DNA of 64,000 nucleotides from an uncultured Candidatus Saccharibacteria bacterium. Its GTDB lineage: Bacteria > Patescibacteriota > Saccharimonadia > Saccharimonadales > Saccharimonadaceae. Position 1 is the first letter of the stretch; the number at the start of each line of letters is the position of its first letter. The notes under the pieces are model-generated. The model did no database searches. It was not told the DNA's origin and was given only the letters and a program-made list of their open reading frames with translations. The position numbers and the translations under genes are program-made. The DNA lies in the NCBI GenBank assembly GCA_948945085.1, contig CARBGY010000001.1, forward strand, positions 83,916-147,915, read 5' to 3'. This document shows positions 26,874 to 35,937 of this stretch, in pieces.

Positions 26874-26893
26874 TATAGGTATTTGTTTTAGCC

Positions 26894-27103
26894 TTCGTCC
26901 GTAGCGGATGGGAAAGCCCCAATCGTGGCAGCATGCGCAAAGTCGGGTATAATGGTTATTTACGTTCAAGCATTACAACTACATATAGCAATATAACTAC
27001 TGCTACAACTTATGAGGCTGGTGTGTATAACACTAGTTTAAATCCCTCTAATGGTTTAGCTGATCGTTTAGCAGGTATCTCCATCCGCTGTCTAGCATAC
27101 TAA
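26894..27103 (+). pseudogene. Silent family-2 cassette, 69 codons plus stop
   Basis: The frame begins at FVRSGW (TTCGTCCGTAGCGGA) and ends GISIRCLAY-stop. It is the terminal part of a FISUMP-like domain distinct from the GFSVRC family: GSMRKVGYNGYLRSS, then SLNPSNGLADR. No start codon lies upstream. The stop is followed by an AT-rich palindromic tail (27104-27130, TAATATATATTATG then TATCATATG) that recurs at 52310-52332. The rest of 27104-27219 shows no gene. Confidence 0.68.
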
Positions 27104-27219
27104 TAATATATATTATGTATCATATGTGGGTCAGATTTTATTGTTTCTGTAGAGAGTAAAGCGAAGACTGGTTGTTTTGGCCTAACTACTTTTTGTCTTA
27201 CTTTAGATATTATATTTAT

Positions 27220-27438
27220 TTATATACTTAGACAGCGGATGGGGGCACCATGAAAATCATTATCGGTAGCCGATGTTGATGCTTCATTCTCATTAAAACC
27301 AATGAAGAAAGCGACACCACTTTTATTAGCATTAGAAAAGGTAAACTGGCCACTAGTATTTGTTCTATGATAGCCGTAACGACCAGCAAGTCGTAATCCA
27401 TCGCTCCATAATGAGATATATCCGCTACGGACGAAGTG
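27220..27438 (-). pseudogene. Silent family-2 cassette downstream of thyA
   Basis: Minus-strand frame HFVRSGYISLWSDGLRLAG ... FHGAPIRCLSI-stop, starting 4 bp after the thyA stop codon. The FVRSG junction (TTCGTCCGTAGCGGA) is identical at the DNA level to the 26894 cassette and nearly so to 52542, while the following core is unrelated in sequence. The frame continues upstream only as an out-of-frame shadow of thyA and has no start of its own. Confidence 0.68.
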
Positions 27439-27442
27439 AAGT

Positions 27443-28486
27443 CTATTCAGACAAGAACTCTTCAAGACTGAAGCCGTCAGTATCAACATTCTGATGGCCA
27501 AGATCAAAACGCATTTGGGGATTTTTTTCAGATATTTCTTTGCGCGGGTAGTTTTTAATTTTAATGTCATCAATTGTAAAATCGTAAAAGTTAGTCTTTT
27601 CGGGATTGAGCCAAATTTCCGGTCGACATTTAACTGGCTCACGCGCGATAAGCTCTTTCGCTAATTCAATATGACGATCGTAAATTTGGATGTTTTGTAC
27701 AAACCAAGAAAAACGACCAGGAATGTAACCGCAGTGTCTAGCTACAAGATGTAAGAAAACTAAGTATTGAACTTGATTAATACAGCCTGCAGCCATAAAG
27801 TCACTAGAACGTTGGAATAAGCACATGTCTAGGTAATCTTTACCATCTTTCCCATGTCGCACGTTCCAGGCAGTCTGGTATGCACAAGGCTTCAAACCGT
27901 GTTTGTCTTTATAGTCGTCGACTTGCCACATACTGATAATATGACGACGGCCATCGGGGTTTTCTTTAATGTCCTTTAGTAGGTTGTCGACGAGTTTATG
28001 ACGGCGAACAGTCTCACCATAAGTAGCACCGATTGTACGATCTCCAATATCCCATTCATCCCACCAAGTAATACCATATTTATCTTTCAATAAATCGAGA
28101 TTATTACTTTGATCCTGATAGATCCAAAGTAGTTCGCCAATTGCAAATTTTACGGCAATTGGGCGCAAAGTTATTAGTGGCATTTCGCCTTTGGTTAAAT
28201 CGTAAGTCGTCATGACATGATTTAAACTAAACGTATGCGCTGGAGCACCATCTCCATAAGTTGAGCTAGGCCACTTATCTAAACAGCCTTCATCCAAGAT
28301 TCGAGTTATCAATTCTTTTGTATATCGATCACCTTTCGTGCCTTCTGGAGTAAGGCTCGACGACTGCGCTTCGGAGCTTGTAGTGCACTGACATTTTACA
28401 TTCTCTTCACTCTTTGTTTTAATAGTCATCCAAACCGGAAGTACACCGAAAAGTTTTTGTTCTTTAGTTTCAATAATTTTTGCCAT
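27443..28486 (-). CDS. thyA: Thymidylate synthase (ThyA type)
   Basis: Converts dUMP to dTMP with methylenetetrahydrofolate. The 347-aa protein has GRRHIISMWQVDD (phosphate-binding Arg pair), active-site Cys in LKPCAYQTAWNVR, CLFQRSSDFMAAGCINQVQY (usually QRSxDxxLGxPFN), and the dUMP-binding IQIYDRHIELA. An N-terminal extension of about 50 residues (Ser/Thr/Glu-rich, CQCTTSSEAQSSS) precedes the usual YTKELITRIL start. The folate partner FolA is at 48074 and a dUTPase is nearby at 29994. Confidence 0.93.
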   Translation of the reverse strand: MAKIIETKEQKLFGVLPVWMTIKTKSEENVKCQCTTSSEAQSSSLTPEGTKGDRYTKELITRILDEGCLDKWPSSTYGDGAPAHTFSLNHVMTTYDLTKGEMPLITLRPIAVKFAIGELLWIYQDQSNNLDLLKDKYGITWWDEWDIGDRTIGATYGETVRRHKLVDNLLKDIKENPDGRRHIISMWQVDDYKDKHGLKPCAYQTAWNVRHGKDGKDYLDMCLFQRSSDFMAAGCINQVQYLVFLHLVARHCGYIPGRFSWFVQNIQIYDRHIELAKELIAREPVKCRPEIWLNPEKTNFYDFTIDDIKIKNYPRKEISEKNPQMRFDLGHQNVDTDGFSLEEFLSE

Positions 28487-28515
28487 AATTTACTCCACAA
28501 TATTTTATATCCAAT

Positions 28516-28953
28516 CTACTGTCCAGAAAAAACCCAATAGATAAAGGCACCAGCAAAAGCTGCCAACATAACTGAAAGAATCCAAAGTAAAACACTAAAG
28601 AATCCTGAGCACCAACGACGGAACTTGTGTTTGTCATAATGACGGATTGCAGACATTAATTCGTCTTGAATCACAATATCTTCTCGAAGCGCTCTGCGCA
28701 GAACATCCGTTACGGCGTCAATCGCTAAAACTTGCGTCGACATACAGCCAGCAAAAGTGCGCGCAAAACGTTCGTTACTCTTTATGCGTTTTTCGATGCG
28801 TAGCAACCTTTGTTCGAGATCGGTTAGGCGATTTTCTTTTTTAATAAATGCTCGACTTAGCTCAGCAAGCTCAAGATCTTTTTTTGTGGTTTCTGGGTCG
28901 ATAGTTGCAACCGCTTGGTTCTCGCGCGCAATGCTATCATTGCTTTTTGTCAT
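28516..28953 (-). CDS. Hypothetical coiled-coil protein with C-terminal membrane anchor
   Basis: 145 aa. Residues about 20-65 are a heptad-rich coiled coil (KKDLELAELSRAFIKKENRLTDLEQRLLRIEKRI, given in two pieces: KKDLELAELSRAF and IKKENRLTDLEQRLLRI). The C-terminus is one or two hydrophobic helices (FFSVLLWILSVMLAAFAGAF and IYWVF). It is a tail-anchored-like protein of unknown function. Preceded by GGAGG and by a TATACT -10 near 29035. Confidence 0.62.
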   Translation of the reverse strand: MTKSNDSIARENQAVATIDPETTKKDLELAELSRAFIKKENRLTDLEQRLLRIEKRIKSNERFARTFAGCMSTQVLAIDAVTDVLRRALREDIVIQDELMSAIRHYDKHKFRRWCSGFFSVLLWILSVMLAAFAGAFIYWVFSGQ

Positions 28954-29071
28954 TCGGGGCCTCCACTCTCCGTTAGTTTACGTCTTGCCCAAGGACGCTA
29001 TGATTTCCCTTTTGTTCCCACTCGTGCTTTTCTCTAGTATAGCATAAATGTTTCGGTGCGGGAAGAAAATC

Positions 29072-29992
29072 CTAGTCTAATTCTATAAGATCATATTCTC
29101 GACTACCAAGACCGAGATGTTCGGCTGCTTCAAGAATATGTCGACCATTCTGACCTTCAACACGTTCAATAAAATGATCGCGTCCTGGATCAGTAGAATT
29201 CCAAACCATATCAATACAAACTTGATCGAGAGCGATCGGATCAAGTGAGGCGGCAATACCAATGTCTTGCATACAAGGAGCTTCCGGTTCTGTAGCACAA
29301 TCACAATCGACCGAAAGATTATTCATAACGTTAAGATACAAAACTGGTTTATTCTGTTCCAACATGTAATCTGCTACAGCTTTTGCAGCTTCCGCCATTG
29401 ATTCAAGAAAATCATCCTGTGCGGGTAACATTTCAGCCATACCTTCCGGAGTATCAAAGCAATGATAGAATTTTTCAAGATCGCGAGATTTTCCAGCAGT
29501 GTGAATATATACTTTACCGGATGCCGATGCGATACCAATCGCTTGATTCTTTAAAACTCCACCAAAGCCACTCATCTGATGACCTTTGAAATGAGCAAGA
29601 TTAATCATTGAATCATAATTACTAAGATTCCGGCCAATAATATCATATTTAAGATGTTTGCCACTTTGTACGGGAATTTCAATTTCACCAGTTTCATCCA
29701 TGATGTCAATATCAGCAATTTTTGTGAAACCATGTTCCTCGGCAAGTGCGCGATGCTGGTCGGAATTATTCCGTGCGCCTTCGTAGGCAGTGTTACATTC
29801 TACGATAGTACCATTAACCTTTTGGACTAGTTCTTTGATTAACTGCGGATTAAGATAGTTAGGATTCCCAGCTTCGCCAGTCGAAACTTTAATAGCTACT
29901 TTTCCTTTTAACTCTACACCTAAAGCTTCAAAAGCCCTAACTAAAGCCTCGGGGCTAATTTCTTTGGTAAAAAATACTTTACTTTTCGTCAT
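29072..29992 (-). CDS. DUF362-domain protein
   Basis: 306 aa from ATG 29992 (MTKSKVFF), which has AAAGGAG upstream and starts 1 base after the stop of the dUTPase-HAD gene; the longer frame to 30046 lies inside that gene. DUF362 landmarks are VAIKVSTGEAGNPNYLNP, ARNNSDQHRALAEEHGF, NLAHFKGHQMSGFGGVLKNQAIG, and a Cys cluster DCDCATEPEAPC that may hold an Fe-S cluster as in ferredoxin-linked members. The biochemical function of the family is not established. Confidence 0.82.
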   Translation of the reverse strand: MTKSKVFFTKEISPEALVRAFEALGVELKGKVAIKVSTGEAGNPNYLNPQLIKELVQKVNGTIVECNTAYEGARNNSDQHRALAEEHGFTKIADIDIMDETGEIEIPVQSGKHLKYDIIGRNLSNYDSMINLAHFKGHQMSGFGGVLKNQAIGIASASGKVYIHTAGKSRDLEKFYHCFDTPEGMAEMLPAQDDFLESMAEAAKAVADYMLEQNKPVLYLNVMNNLSVDCDCATEPEAPCMQDIGIAASLDPIALDQVCIDMVWNSTDPGRDHFIERVEGQNGRHILEAAEHLGLGSREYDLIELD

Positions 29993-29993
29993 A

Positions 29994-31115
29994 TTATACT
30001 CCTTTAATAGATTTAATAGCTTGATGAATAAATTGATTAGCTTCATTTAAGTTTTTGACTGGGATAACATAGCATAGTTCGTCCCGGATAAGTTCTGGTA
30101 ATTCCTTTTGCCAGGATTTTTGGAATTTTTTATTATTTTTACAAGCAGTTTTGATGGCTTCCGGGTTCGTATTCCAGGATTTTTTGGGCATGAGATTAAA
30201 CTTAGCGTTTGATTCACTAATATTATAAGGGCTATCGTCAACAAAGGCTAAAACGTCCGAACTAATTTGTTTACGATTTGACTCGGGAGTTACGAGATTA
30301 ATACGGCAGTTTTCAATAGATAAACTAGGATAATAGTCTCGAAGACGCTGTTTTTTAATTTCGACAACTTCCGATGCGTAAGCATTAGAATTAATAATAA
30401 CATCCGTATCTACGTCAACAACCTGCAAAATATCTTTTGCTTCAGGATAAAATTCAGCTTTATGGAAATTTTCAAAGTTACAAAACTCACGCATAATTTG
30501 AGATTTTTCTTCAACGGTGAAAACGGGATCATCTTGAATGTAAAAGTTAGTTTGTTTCTTGTGCTCGAGCTTGAGTTTTTTCATGATTGGATGAGTTAAA
30601 TCCCAAAGCACATCATCAAGATCATAAACTATCTGAATCGGTCTTTTTAAGAAAACTTTTTCTGCATCAGTTGAACCAAAGCCGCCAACTCTTTTGCTTC
30701 CAGGACAATCATTATCGGCTAGGAGAAATTTCTGAAAAATTACCTGAGCAATTTTTTGGCCTTTTTTTAGGTGTAGGTTTTGATCGGATAGATTATAAAC
30801 AATGACCTGAAAATGGCCATCATTAGTGGGATTCTCGTAGTAATCTGCATCGATTATACCAATGCCGTTAGCCATGACAATGCCCTTGAGAGAACCTGAA
30901 CTACGGTTTGCAATGTAATAATATTCGTCTGGTTGACAATAAGCTTTAAGGCCAGTCGGGATAAAGGTTGGTTTCTGACCAAGTGCGAACGGAGGAATTG
31001 TCAGATCGATGGCTGATTCAATATCATACGCAGCGGCATGTAAGGTACTACGGGTCGGAAGATGTATATCTTGGTCCTCCCAACCCTTAGCTACCTCAAA
31101 ACCTCGCACTTTCAT
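29994..31115 (-). CDS. dUTPase fused to HAD-type nucleotidase domain
   Basis: 373 aa. Residues 1-152 are a trimeric-type dUTPase: AAYDIESA (motif 1), NRSSGSLKGIV (2), GIGIIDADYYENP (3), GQKIAQVIF (4) and RVGGFGSTD (5). Residues about 160-373 form a HAD phosphatase: nucleophile DLDDVLWD (165-172), VIINSNA (motif II) and FVDDSP (motif IV), like 5'(3')-deoxyribonucleotidases. Together they would make dUMP and could further dephosphorylate a nucleotide, or the HAD part could regulate. The mRNA looks leaderless (TATACT 6 nt before ATG). thyA lies 1.5 kb downstream on the same strand. Confidence 0.88.
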   Translation of the reverse strand: MKVRGFEVAKGWEDQDIHLPTRSTLHAAAYDIESAIDLTIPPFALGQKPTFIPTGLKAYCQPDEYYYIANRSSGSLKGIVMANGIGIIDADYYENPTNDGHFQVIVYNLSDQNLHLKKGQKIAQVIFQKFLLADNDCPGSKRVGGFGSTDAEKVFLKRPIQIVYDLDDVLWDLTHPIMKKLKLEHKKQTNFYIQDDPVFTVEEKSQIMREFCNFENFHKAEFYPEAKDILQVVDVDTDVIINSNAYASEVVEIKKQRLRDYYPSLSIENCRINLVTPESNRKQISSDVLAFVDDSPYNISESNAKFNLMPKKSWNTNPEAIKTACKNNKKFQKSWQKELPELIRDELCYVIPVKNLNEANQFIHQAIKSIKGV

Positions 31116-31154
31116 ACTATGAGTATAGCACAGTTTGCACTTTCTTAAACTATA

Positions 31155-32993
31155 CTAAGCATCTTCGTCGTCAGCGAACTGAGAATTGTAAAGTTCAGCG
31201 TAAAAGCCATCCTGGGCAAGTAGCTCGTCATGTATTCCTTGTTCGATGATATTCCCTTCCTTCATAACGAGAATTAAGTCTGAGTTACGAATCGTGGACA
31301 AGCGATGGGCAATCACGAAACTTGTGCGACCGTGCGTAAGCTTTACGAAAGCATCTTGGATTAACTGTTCAGTACGGGTATCGACATTTGAAGTCGCCTC
31401 GTCAAGAATCATCATTGGAGGGTCCGCAATCATTGCACGCGCGATCGTAAGGAGTTGTTTCTCGCCAGCTGAAATATTATCTGAATCTTCTGAGATCTGA
31501 GTTTTATAGCCTTGCGGTAATGATTCGATAAAATGGTGAATGCTGCTTGCTTCGGTGGCTTTTAAAATATCGGCATGCGTAGCACTAGGTTTGCCGTATT
31601 TGAGGTTTTCCTCGATGGTTCCAGAAAAGAGCCAAGTGTCCTGAAGCACCATACCGAAGAGCTTTCGAACATCGGCGCGTTTCATCTCTTTGGTTGGTAC
31701 GTCATCGATTGTAATGTAACCAGTATCTGGATCATAGAAACGCATGAGTAGATTAATGATTGTAGTTTTACCAGCACCGGTTGGTCCAACAATTGCGACT
31801 TGCATGCCTGGCTGAATCTTAACGGAAAAGTTCTTAATAATGGGTTTTTCTTTATCGTAGGAAAAGTTCACCTCGTGAAACTCAACCGATCCTTGAACTT
31901 TCTCGATAGTAAGGGCTGGTTCGTAATCGGGAGACTCTTCGGTTTCGTCAAGAAACTCATAGATGCGCTCCGAAGCGGCAAGGGTTTGTTGGATACTGGA
32001 AGCAATTTGAGAAACTTCGGTAATTGGTCGGTTGAACTGAGAAACGTATTGCAAAAAGGCTTGGACGCTACCAATCAATAGATCTCCGTCAATCGCCATG
32101 CGTCCACCAACCACACAGATTAAGACGTAACTTAAATTAGTAAAGACATGAGTAATCGGAAAGGCTAGCGAAGAATAGAATTGTGCTTTCCAAGATACGT
32201 CATAAAGATGTTGGTTAGTACGACCAAACTTTTCAATTGCGGTAGCTTCGTAGGAGTTTGCCTTGATAATTGACTGCCCAGAATAATCCTCCTCAATAGT
32301 ACTGTTTAAACTACCCAGCGTCGCTTGTTGAGAGCGGAAGAAGGTCTGCGCTTTTTTGGCGACAAGCGAAACGAAGATAAGTGAAAACGGTACAGCAACA
32401 AGCGCAATAATGGAAAGCCAGAAAGAAATTGTCATCATCATGATAAGAATACCTACTAGCATCGTTACGCTACTAATAACTCGAGAAAGTACGTCCGCTA
32501 AGGTATTTGAAACCATACTAACGTCATTTGACATTCGAGATAAGGTGTCGCCAAATTGATGCCTATCAAAGTAAGAAATTGGTAAACGTGAAATTTTATC
32601 AAGGATTCTGGAACGCATCTTCTTAGCATAATGAGCTGAGACGATCGAAAGTAAAACACCTTCGATATAATTAAGAATGCCCGACAAAATGAAGAGGAAA
32701 ATCAACAGAAGTGCAAGATTACCAAGTTTAGTCCAGTTCAAGGCGGAGCTAAGTGTTTCTGGATCAGGGATTTTACCACCGGCCTGCATGATAGCAGTAC
32801 CGTAATCAGAAACAGCTGTGTCGGTCATTTGGCCAAGAATTTTTGGGCCAAATATTGTACAGACAGTTGAGCCGATCGCTAACAGCATTGCTACGGTAAT
32901 AGGGACTGCCCACGGACGCAATGAAAGACAAAAGCGTTTAAAGGCTACGCTTAGCTTTTTTGGCTTTTCGCTGCCATTCATCATTCTAGGCAT
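31155..32993 (-). CDS. ABC exporter subunit, TMD-NBD half-transporter (canonical NBD)
   Basis: 612 aa with six N-terminal membrane helices (about 20-330) and a C-terminal ATPase: Walker A GPTGAGKTT, Q-loop in MVLQDTWLF, signature ISAGEKQLL (second residue of LSGGQ altered), Walker B MMILDEATSNVD with catalytic Glu, and H-loop IAHRLST. It overlaps the next gene by 8 bp, and the two probably form a heterodimeric multidrug/lipid/peptide exporter. The substrate is unknown. Confidence 0.9.
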   Translation of the reverse strand: MPRMMNGSEKPKKLSVAFKRFCLSLRPWAVPITVAMLLAIGSTVCTIFGPKILGQMTDTAVSDYGTAIMQAGGKIPDPETLSSALNWTKLGNLALLLIFLFILSGILNYIEGVLLSIVSAHYAKKMRSRILDKISRLPISYFDRHQFGDTLSRMSNDVSMVSNTLADVLSRVISSVTMLVGILIMMMTISFWLSIIALVAVPFSLIFVSLVAKKAQTFFRSQQATLGSLNSTIEEDYSGQSIIKANSYEATAIEKFGRTNQHLYDVSWKAQFYSSLAFPITHVFTNLSYVLICVVGGRMAIDGDLLIGSVQAFLQYVSQFNRPITEVSQIASSIQQTLAASERIYEFLDETEESPDYEPALTIEKVQGSVEFHEVNFSYDKEKPIIKNFSVKIQPGMQVAIVGPTGAGKTTIINLLMRFYDPDTGYITIDDVPTKEMKRADVRKLFGMVLQDTWLFSGTIEENLKYGKPSATHADILKATEASSIHHFIESLPQGYKTQISEDSDNISAGEKQLLTIARAMIADPPMMILDEATSNVDTRTEQLIQDAFVKLTHGRTSFVIAHRLSTIRNSDLILVMKEGNIIEQGIHDELLAQDGFYAELYNSQFADDEDA

Positions 32994-34761
32994 GTTTTAC
33001 CTCCTTTGTCATAGTTTCACTTTTAGCGAGTTCGTCCTGGGACTCCTGTTCGGAAAGCTGAGATTTAGCAATTTCACGATAGACTTTGCACTTACTAAGT
33101 AGTTCATAATGATCCCCCTTGCCGACTATTTTGCCTTCACTAAGGACAACGATCTGTTCGGCGTCACGAATAGTGCTAATACGTTGCGCAACAATGAGAG
33201 TAACAGCATTTTTCGTGATCGGCTTTAGCGCTTCACGCAGAATAGAATCAGTCTTCATGTCGAGCGCAGAAAAAGAATCGTCAAAGATGTAGATGTCTGG
33301 GTCTTTTGCAATTGCGCGCGCGATTGAGAGACGCTGACGCTGTCCACCAGAAACATTAGTTCCACCCTGTGAAATGTGTGAGTCGTACTTTTTGTCGAGC
33401 TTTTCGATAAATTCTGCGGATTGTGAAACACGAGCGGCTAGATGTAAACGTTCGTCGCTTGCTTCTGGCGCACCAAAGAGAATGTTACTACGTACTGTAC
33501 CAGAAAAGAGTAATCCGCGCTGAGGAACATAGCCGATCCGACGCATCAAATCCCCCTGCGCATAGTCTTTGATGTTAATACCATTGATTTTAATATTACC
33601 ATCCGTCACTTCGTAGAAGCGTGGGACTAAGTTGATGAGAGTAGATTTACCAGAACCAGTCGAACCGATAAACGCAGTAGTTTCGCCAGCTTTTGCCGTA
33701 AAGGAAATATTTTCAAGAACATTCTCTTCAGCGCCGTGGTATTTAAAATTAACGTTGGTAAATTCAACCGAAGGAACTAATTCTGGTTTACCTAATGTCT
33801 GGTCGCGCCAAGTGATTTTAGGTTTACTATCGAGGACTTCATTAATGCGTTTAGCAGAAACATTGGCACGTGGCAAGATCACAAAGAGCATCGTAAGGAA
33901 GAGGAAGGACATGACAATTTGAATTGCATACTGCATGAAGGCCATCATGTTACCAAGATAGGCAATATCTTTTGTCAATAATGTAATTCCAATCCAAGTA
34001 CAAAGCAATGTAGTACCATTAAAGACTAGGCTAATAAGTGGGCCCTGGAGGGACAGGATTTTATCGACCCAGACGTTAAGTTTAGCGTTTTCATCGTTAG
34101 TTTTATCGAATTTACGTTTCTCGGTAGCTTCGTTATTGAAGGCGCGAATTACTCGTAGCCCGGTAAGATTTTCACGAGTTAGTAGTGTAATACGGTCGGC
34201 TAACTTCTGGATGATAGTAAATTTCGGCATAACAATCGACATGATTAAAATAGTTAGGAATAGAATTACACCAACAGCAAGCGCAATAATCCAGGTCATA
34301 TCTGGGGCTGTGGCGATGGCTTGTCCAATAGCGAGAACACAGGTTAGCGGGGCGCGTAAAGCCATAGATAGACACATCACGATCGCAGATTGGACCTGGT
34401 TGATATCGTTTGTGGTACGCGTAATGAGTGAGGCGGTTGAGAACTTATCAATATCAGCAATACTAAAACTCAAGACTTGTTTGAAGAAATCATTACGGAC
34501 GTCACGGGAAAAGGCAGTGCCGATCCGCGCAGATAAAAAGTTAGCCGTAAAGGCACAGATTGATGAAAAAACTGCAAGACCGATCATTAAAATACCCGTT
34601 CGCCAAACGTAGTCAAGGTCATTTTTCATGATACCTTCGTTAATAATGTCAGCCATCAAAGCAGGAAGCTGCAAAGAGGTCCAAACTTGAAGCCCGATCA
34701 TTACTAGTAGTAAAATGGATTGCCATAAATAAGGTTTAAGATATTTGAATAACTTTAGCAT
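32986..34761 (-). CDS. ABC exporter subunit, partner half-transporter (degenerate NBD)
   Basis: 591 aa, same architecture: six helices (about 15-310), Walker A GSTGSGKST, signature VSGGQRQRL, and Walker B IYIFDDSFSALD. The residue after the Walker B Asp is Asp rather than the catalytic Glu, and the H-loop is VAQRIST with Gln. Such asymmetry is known from heterodimeric ABC exporters with one consensus and one degenerate ATP site. First gene of the pair; a Lys/Glu-rich tail ends it (SETMTKEVKHA). Confidence 0.9.
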   Translation of the reverse strand: MLKLFKYLKPYLWQSILLLVMIGLQVWTSLQLPALMADIINEGIMKNDLDYVWRTGILMIGLAVFSSICAFTANFLSARIGTAFSRDVRNDFFKQVLSFSIADIDKFSTASLITRTTNDINQVQSAIVMCLSMALRAPLTCVLAIGQAIATAPDMTWIIALAVGVILFLTILIMSIVMPKFTIIQKLADRITLLTRENLTGLRVIRAFNNEATEKRKFDKTNDENAKLNVWVDKILSLQGPLISLVFNGTTLLCTWIGITLLTKDIAYLGNMMAFMQYAIQIVMSFLFLTMLFVILPRANVSAKRINEVLDSKPKITWRDQTLGKPELVPSVEFTNVNFKYHGAEENVLENISFTAKAGETTAFIGSTGSGKSTLINLVPRFYEVTDGNIKINGINIKDYAQGDLMRRIGYVPQRGLLFSGTVRSNILFGAPEASDERLHLAARVSQSAEFIEKLDKKYDSHISQGGTNVSGGQRQRLSIARAIAKDPDIYIFDDSFSALDMKTDSILREALKPITKNAVTLIVAQRISTIRDAEQIVVLSEGKIVGKGDHYELLSKCKVYREIAKSQLSEQESQDELAKSETMTKEVKHA

Positions 34762-34906
34762 CTCACTATGATATCGCTAATTTTTAGCATAGTCAAGACA
34801 CGAGTGCTAGTTGATTTTTGTTGCTTACAAGTATCGTAGATTTTTAAGGTTTATTTAAGGTTATACTAGCTTACTATGGGATATTTTGATAAACATGATC
34901 TTTTTA

Positions 34907-34935
34907 TTGACTTTTTCAATTTGGTGTGATATAAT
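34907..34935 (+). promoter_or_regulatory. Sigma-70 type promoter and ~95-nt leader of the queuosine transporter
   Basis: TTGACT (34907-34912), 17-bp spacer, TATAAT (34930-34935). The leader (about 34942-35034) has paired segments (for example AGGTCAG near 34947 with CTGACTT near 34988). Transporters of this family are often preQ1-riboswitch controlled, but I do not see a class I, II or III consensus. The upstream 34762-34906 stretch holds no gene. Confidence 0.7.
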
Positions 34936-35034
34936 TAAGGAGAGGGAGGTCAGAACCAGAAGTTGATTCGTTAAGATGTGTTCTTGCTGACTTACGATAC
35001 TTGAAACTTAAAATTTATGAAAGGTGGTTTTGTT

Positions 35035-35829
35035 ATGCAAAAGAAATTCACAAACGAAAGCCTAGATGGTGCTTGGAGAAGGGTCTTAAAAACGCTTGAA
35101 ATTGGGGATGATATTGATGATCCTGAGCCAATGTCGGCACTGGTCGCAAAGATTCTGATTTTTATGGCGACGGCAATGGGAATGATCCTAATTGTCAGTA
35201 ACCTTGCGGCATTAAAGATTTGGAGGCTTGCATTGCCGTGGCCCGAACAGCTCTGGCCGCTGAAGGTTTACGCGCTGGTCACATTGCCGGTTGATGCAGG
35301 AATCTTGTTGTTCCCTTTTTCATATGCAATTGGAGACATGATGGTAGAGATTTTTGGCCAGAGGGTGGCGAATTTAGTGGCGGTTTACTCGGCAATATTC
35401 GCTATATTTGCAGCAGCGATACTGTTTGTTGCTAAAGTCATGTTGCCGGACTACCCAGGCGCAGATAACAGTGGTTTCGTAGTGGTACAGAGTGCGACAG
35501 GAAGGATTTTTATCGCAAGCGTATTAGGATTTCTGATTAGCCAGATCATTAATAATCACGTTTTCGTCCAGTTGCGCAAGATGAAGAGCAATGGTAACTT
35601 TCGAGAGCGAGCACTGCTATCATCAATAGTGGCGAGGGTATTTGATATCGCAGTATTTGAAGTTTTGGCCTTTTTAGGAAAGCTCTCCCTAAAGGAGTTC
35701 TTCATGCAAGCGATATTTGCTTACATTGCTGGAGTTGTTATTGAATTTTTAATTAGTACACCGACTAAAAAGTTTGTACAACGATTGATTAGCTGGTGTC
35801 ATTACGACAATGGCAAAGTAGTGCGTTAG
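35035..35829 (+). CDS. VUT/YhhQ-family queuosine precursor transporter
   Basis: 264-aa inner-membrane protein from ATG 35035 (AAAGGTGG 7 nt upstream); the alternative ATG at 35017 lies within that ribosome site. Six or so hydrophobic segments with the COG1738 pattern: ILIVSNLAALKIW, LVTLPVDAGILLFPFSYAIGDMMVEIFG (split: LPVDAGILLFPFSYAIGD and MMVEIFG), RIFIASVLGFLISQIINNHVF and a terminal helix pair. The family imports queuine or preQ1. Tgt, which inserts the base into tRNA, is encoded ~1 kb downstream, supporting queuosine salvage. Confidence 0.88.
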   Translation: MQKKFTNESLDGAWRRVLKTLEIGDDIDDPEPMSALVAKILIFMATAMGMILIVSNLAALKIWRLALPWPEQLWPLKVYALVTLPVDAGILLFPFSYAIGDMMVEIFGQRVANLVAVYSAIFAIFAAAILFVAKVMLPDYPGADNSGFVVVQSATGRIFIASVLGFLISQIINNHVFVQLRKMKSNGNFRERALLSSIVARVFDIAVFEVLAFLGKLSLKEFFMQAIFAYIAGVVIEFLISTPTKKFVQRLISWCHYDNGKVVR

Positions 35830-35902
35830 GTTAATAGATCGAGCGGAAGACTTTAAGTCTGACGTAAGATGTAATTACGATGATGCAATATAACCACTTT
35901 AA

Positions 35903-35925
35903 CCCTCCGTAAGGAGGGATTTTTT
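35903..35925 (+). terminator. Rho-independent terminator
   Basis: CCCTCC-GTAA-GGAGGG stem followed by ATTTTTT, after the queuosine transporter. Confidence 0.87.
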
Positions 35926-35937
35926 ATGTGTTATTCA

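Noticed and set aside
26184..27438. Integron gene-cassette array
   Set aside because: No integron integrase, no attC R/L boxes (GTTRRRY), and the cassettes are partial 3' fragments rather than whole ORFs. The foldback arms do not match attC.
34942..35034. preQ1 riboswitch in the queuosine-transporter leader
   Set aside because: Expected from context, but no class I, II or III consensus or H-type pseudoknot could be drawn.
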